Source: Planctomycetaceae bacterium (GTDB lineage Bacteria > Planctomycetota > Planctomycetia > Pirellulales > Pirellulaceae). From it: DNA of 7,405 nt. Positions 6,989 to 7,405 of this stretch are shown in pieces. Each line of letters begins with the position of its first letter. Position 1 is the first letter of the stretch. The stretch covers positions 8,688-16,092 of the forward strand of contig DMPQ01000095.1 of the NCBI GenBank assembly GCA_003455945.1, read 5' to 3'. The notes beneath the pieces are model-generated. The model made no database searches. It was not told where the DNA came from and saw only the letters and a list, made by a program, of their open reading frames with translations. Position numbers and translations under genes: made by a program.

Positions 6989-7008
6989 CGGTCGCTCAGC
7001 GGCGACCG
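6989..7008 (-). terminator. stem-loop just after hisA, possible terminator without a U-tract
   Basis: CGGTCGC (6989-6995) and GCGACCG (7002-7008) form a perfect 7-bp stem with a 6-base loop, beginning 4 bases past the hisA stop codon. No T-run follows on the minus strand, so it does not meet the classical intrinsic terminator rule. It may act as a weak terminator, a pause site or a 3' end stabiliser. Confidence 0.4.
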
Positions 7009-7012
7009 GAGT

Positions 7013-7405
7013 TCACTCGGCCCCCTCCCCTGCCGCACGCAGCGCCTCGGCCAGAGTCAGCTGCCCTTCGTAAAGGGTCCGTCCGATGATGCAGCCGGCC
7101 GCTCCGAGTGCCGCGACATCGGCGACATCGGCAGCGGTGGTCACTCCCCCCGAGGCGATGACCGGAATCGGGACCGCGGCAACCATCGCCCGCAGCGCCT
7201 CGACGTTCGGCCCCGAGAGCATGCCGTCTCGGGCAATGTCGGTATAGACGAGGCCGGCGAGCGGGAGGTGAGCGAACTTGCCGGCCAGCTCGACCGCCGG
7301 CATTTCGCTCGTCTTGAGCCACCCTTCGACCGCGACCATTCCCCCTCGGGCATCGATCCCGATGACGATCCGCCCCGGGTACTGAAGCGCCATCGCTTCG
7401 AGCCA
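7013..7405 (-). CDS. hisA: HisA, ProFAR isomerase, C-terminal 130 residues (5' end outside window)
   Basis: Isomerises ProFAR to PRFAR, the fourth step of histidine biosynthesis, in the cytoplasm. The frame enters from the right edge (first visible residues WLEAMALQYPGR) and ends at TGA 7013-7015, leaving roughly half of a usual 240-250 aa (beta/alpha)8 barrel. Visible motifs, numbered from the edge: VIGIDARGG (14-22) with the Asp expected to be the second catalytic acid (D18), VEGWLKTS (26-33), VYTDIARDGMLSGPN (53-67), which separates HisA from the related HisF, and the phosphate-binding turns IASGGV (83-88) and IGRTLYEG (107-114). The Met at 7391-7393 is internal, not the start, because coding sequence typical of HisA continues upstream of it. 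No other his gene is in the window. Confidence 0.95.
   Translation of the reverse strand, partial: WLEAMALQYPGRIVIGIDARGGMVAVEGWLKTSEMPAVELAGKFAHLPLAGLVYTDIARDGMLSGPNVEALRAMVAAVPIPVIASGGVTTAADVADVAALGAAGCIIGRTLYEGQLTLAEALRAAGEGAE

Larger units (their letters stand above)
6720..7012. other. intergenic region between hisA and the lipoprotein gene: promoter and leader
   Basis: These 293 bases contain no supported gene. A plus-strand open frame crossing it (about 6666-7073) translates to an Arg-rich sequence with no family features, and it overlaps the ends of both flanking genes. A 23-codon minus-strand frame (6988-6917) exists but has no support. The region holds the hisA stem-loop, a TATAAT, a stem-loop and a direct repeat, listed separately; together they look like the end of one transcription unit and the start of another. 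Confidence 0.5.

Noticed and set aside
6666..7073. Plus-strand open frame of 135 codons spanning the hisA-lipoprotein gap.
   Set aside because: It is Arg-rich with no recognisable family, overlaps the 5' end of the lipoprotein gene and the 3' end of hisA, and runs against all neighbours.

Overview
The window is GC-rich (roughly two thirds G+C), and every gene I can support is on the minus strand. It most likely comes from a planctomycete. The evidence is a single long ResB-CcsA fusion for cytochrome c maturation, a small secreted protein made of a beta-sandwich-like domain with the W-S-Y-G-Y and A-V-R-R-W-T motifs I associate with planctomycete extracellular proteins, and a lipoprotein with PsbP/Mog1-like modules. 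This placement rests on recognising families by eye, not on a database search.

Layout, in the direction of transcription (right to left): (1) the 3' end of hisA (histidine biosynthesis) enters from the right edge and stops at 7013, followed at once by a 7-bp stem-loop. (2) A gap of about 290 bp holds a perfect TATAAT on the minus strand, which would give a leader of about 190 nt with a stem-loop and a 10-bp direct repeat. (3) A lipoprotein gene of 369 codons (6719-5610). (4) A 134-bp gap, then ccsBA (5475-1651, 1274 aa), the dominant gene of the window. Its reading frame stays open about 230 codons upstream of the true start, so the start was chosen from the ribosome binding site and the family's N-terminus. 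(5) After 61 bp, a 229-aa secreted or membrane-anchored protein (1589-900). (6) A gap of about 290 bp with several copies of CGAACGG, then the first 202 codons of an isocitrate dehydrogenase gene running off the left edge.

How the genes may work together: ccsBA encodes a System II cytochrome c synthase that exports haem and attaches it to apocytochromes on the outer face of the cytoplasmic membrane. The lipoprotein just upstream, facing the same compartment and possibly sharing the promoter at about 6916, is a candidate accessory factor, but only position supports this. hisA and the isocitrate dehydrogenase are ordinary central-metabolism genes and probably separate transcription units. No mobile element, CRISPR array, tRNA or rRNA was seen. 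I do not see a clear new multi-gene system. The least explained parts are the enlarged CcsBA (extra membrane helices and a 345-residue middle domain) and the internally repeated lipoprotein.
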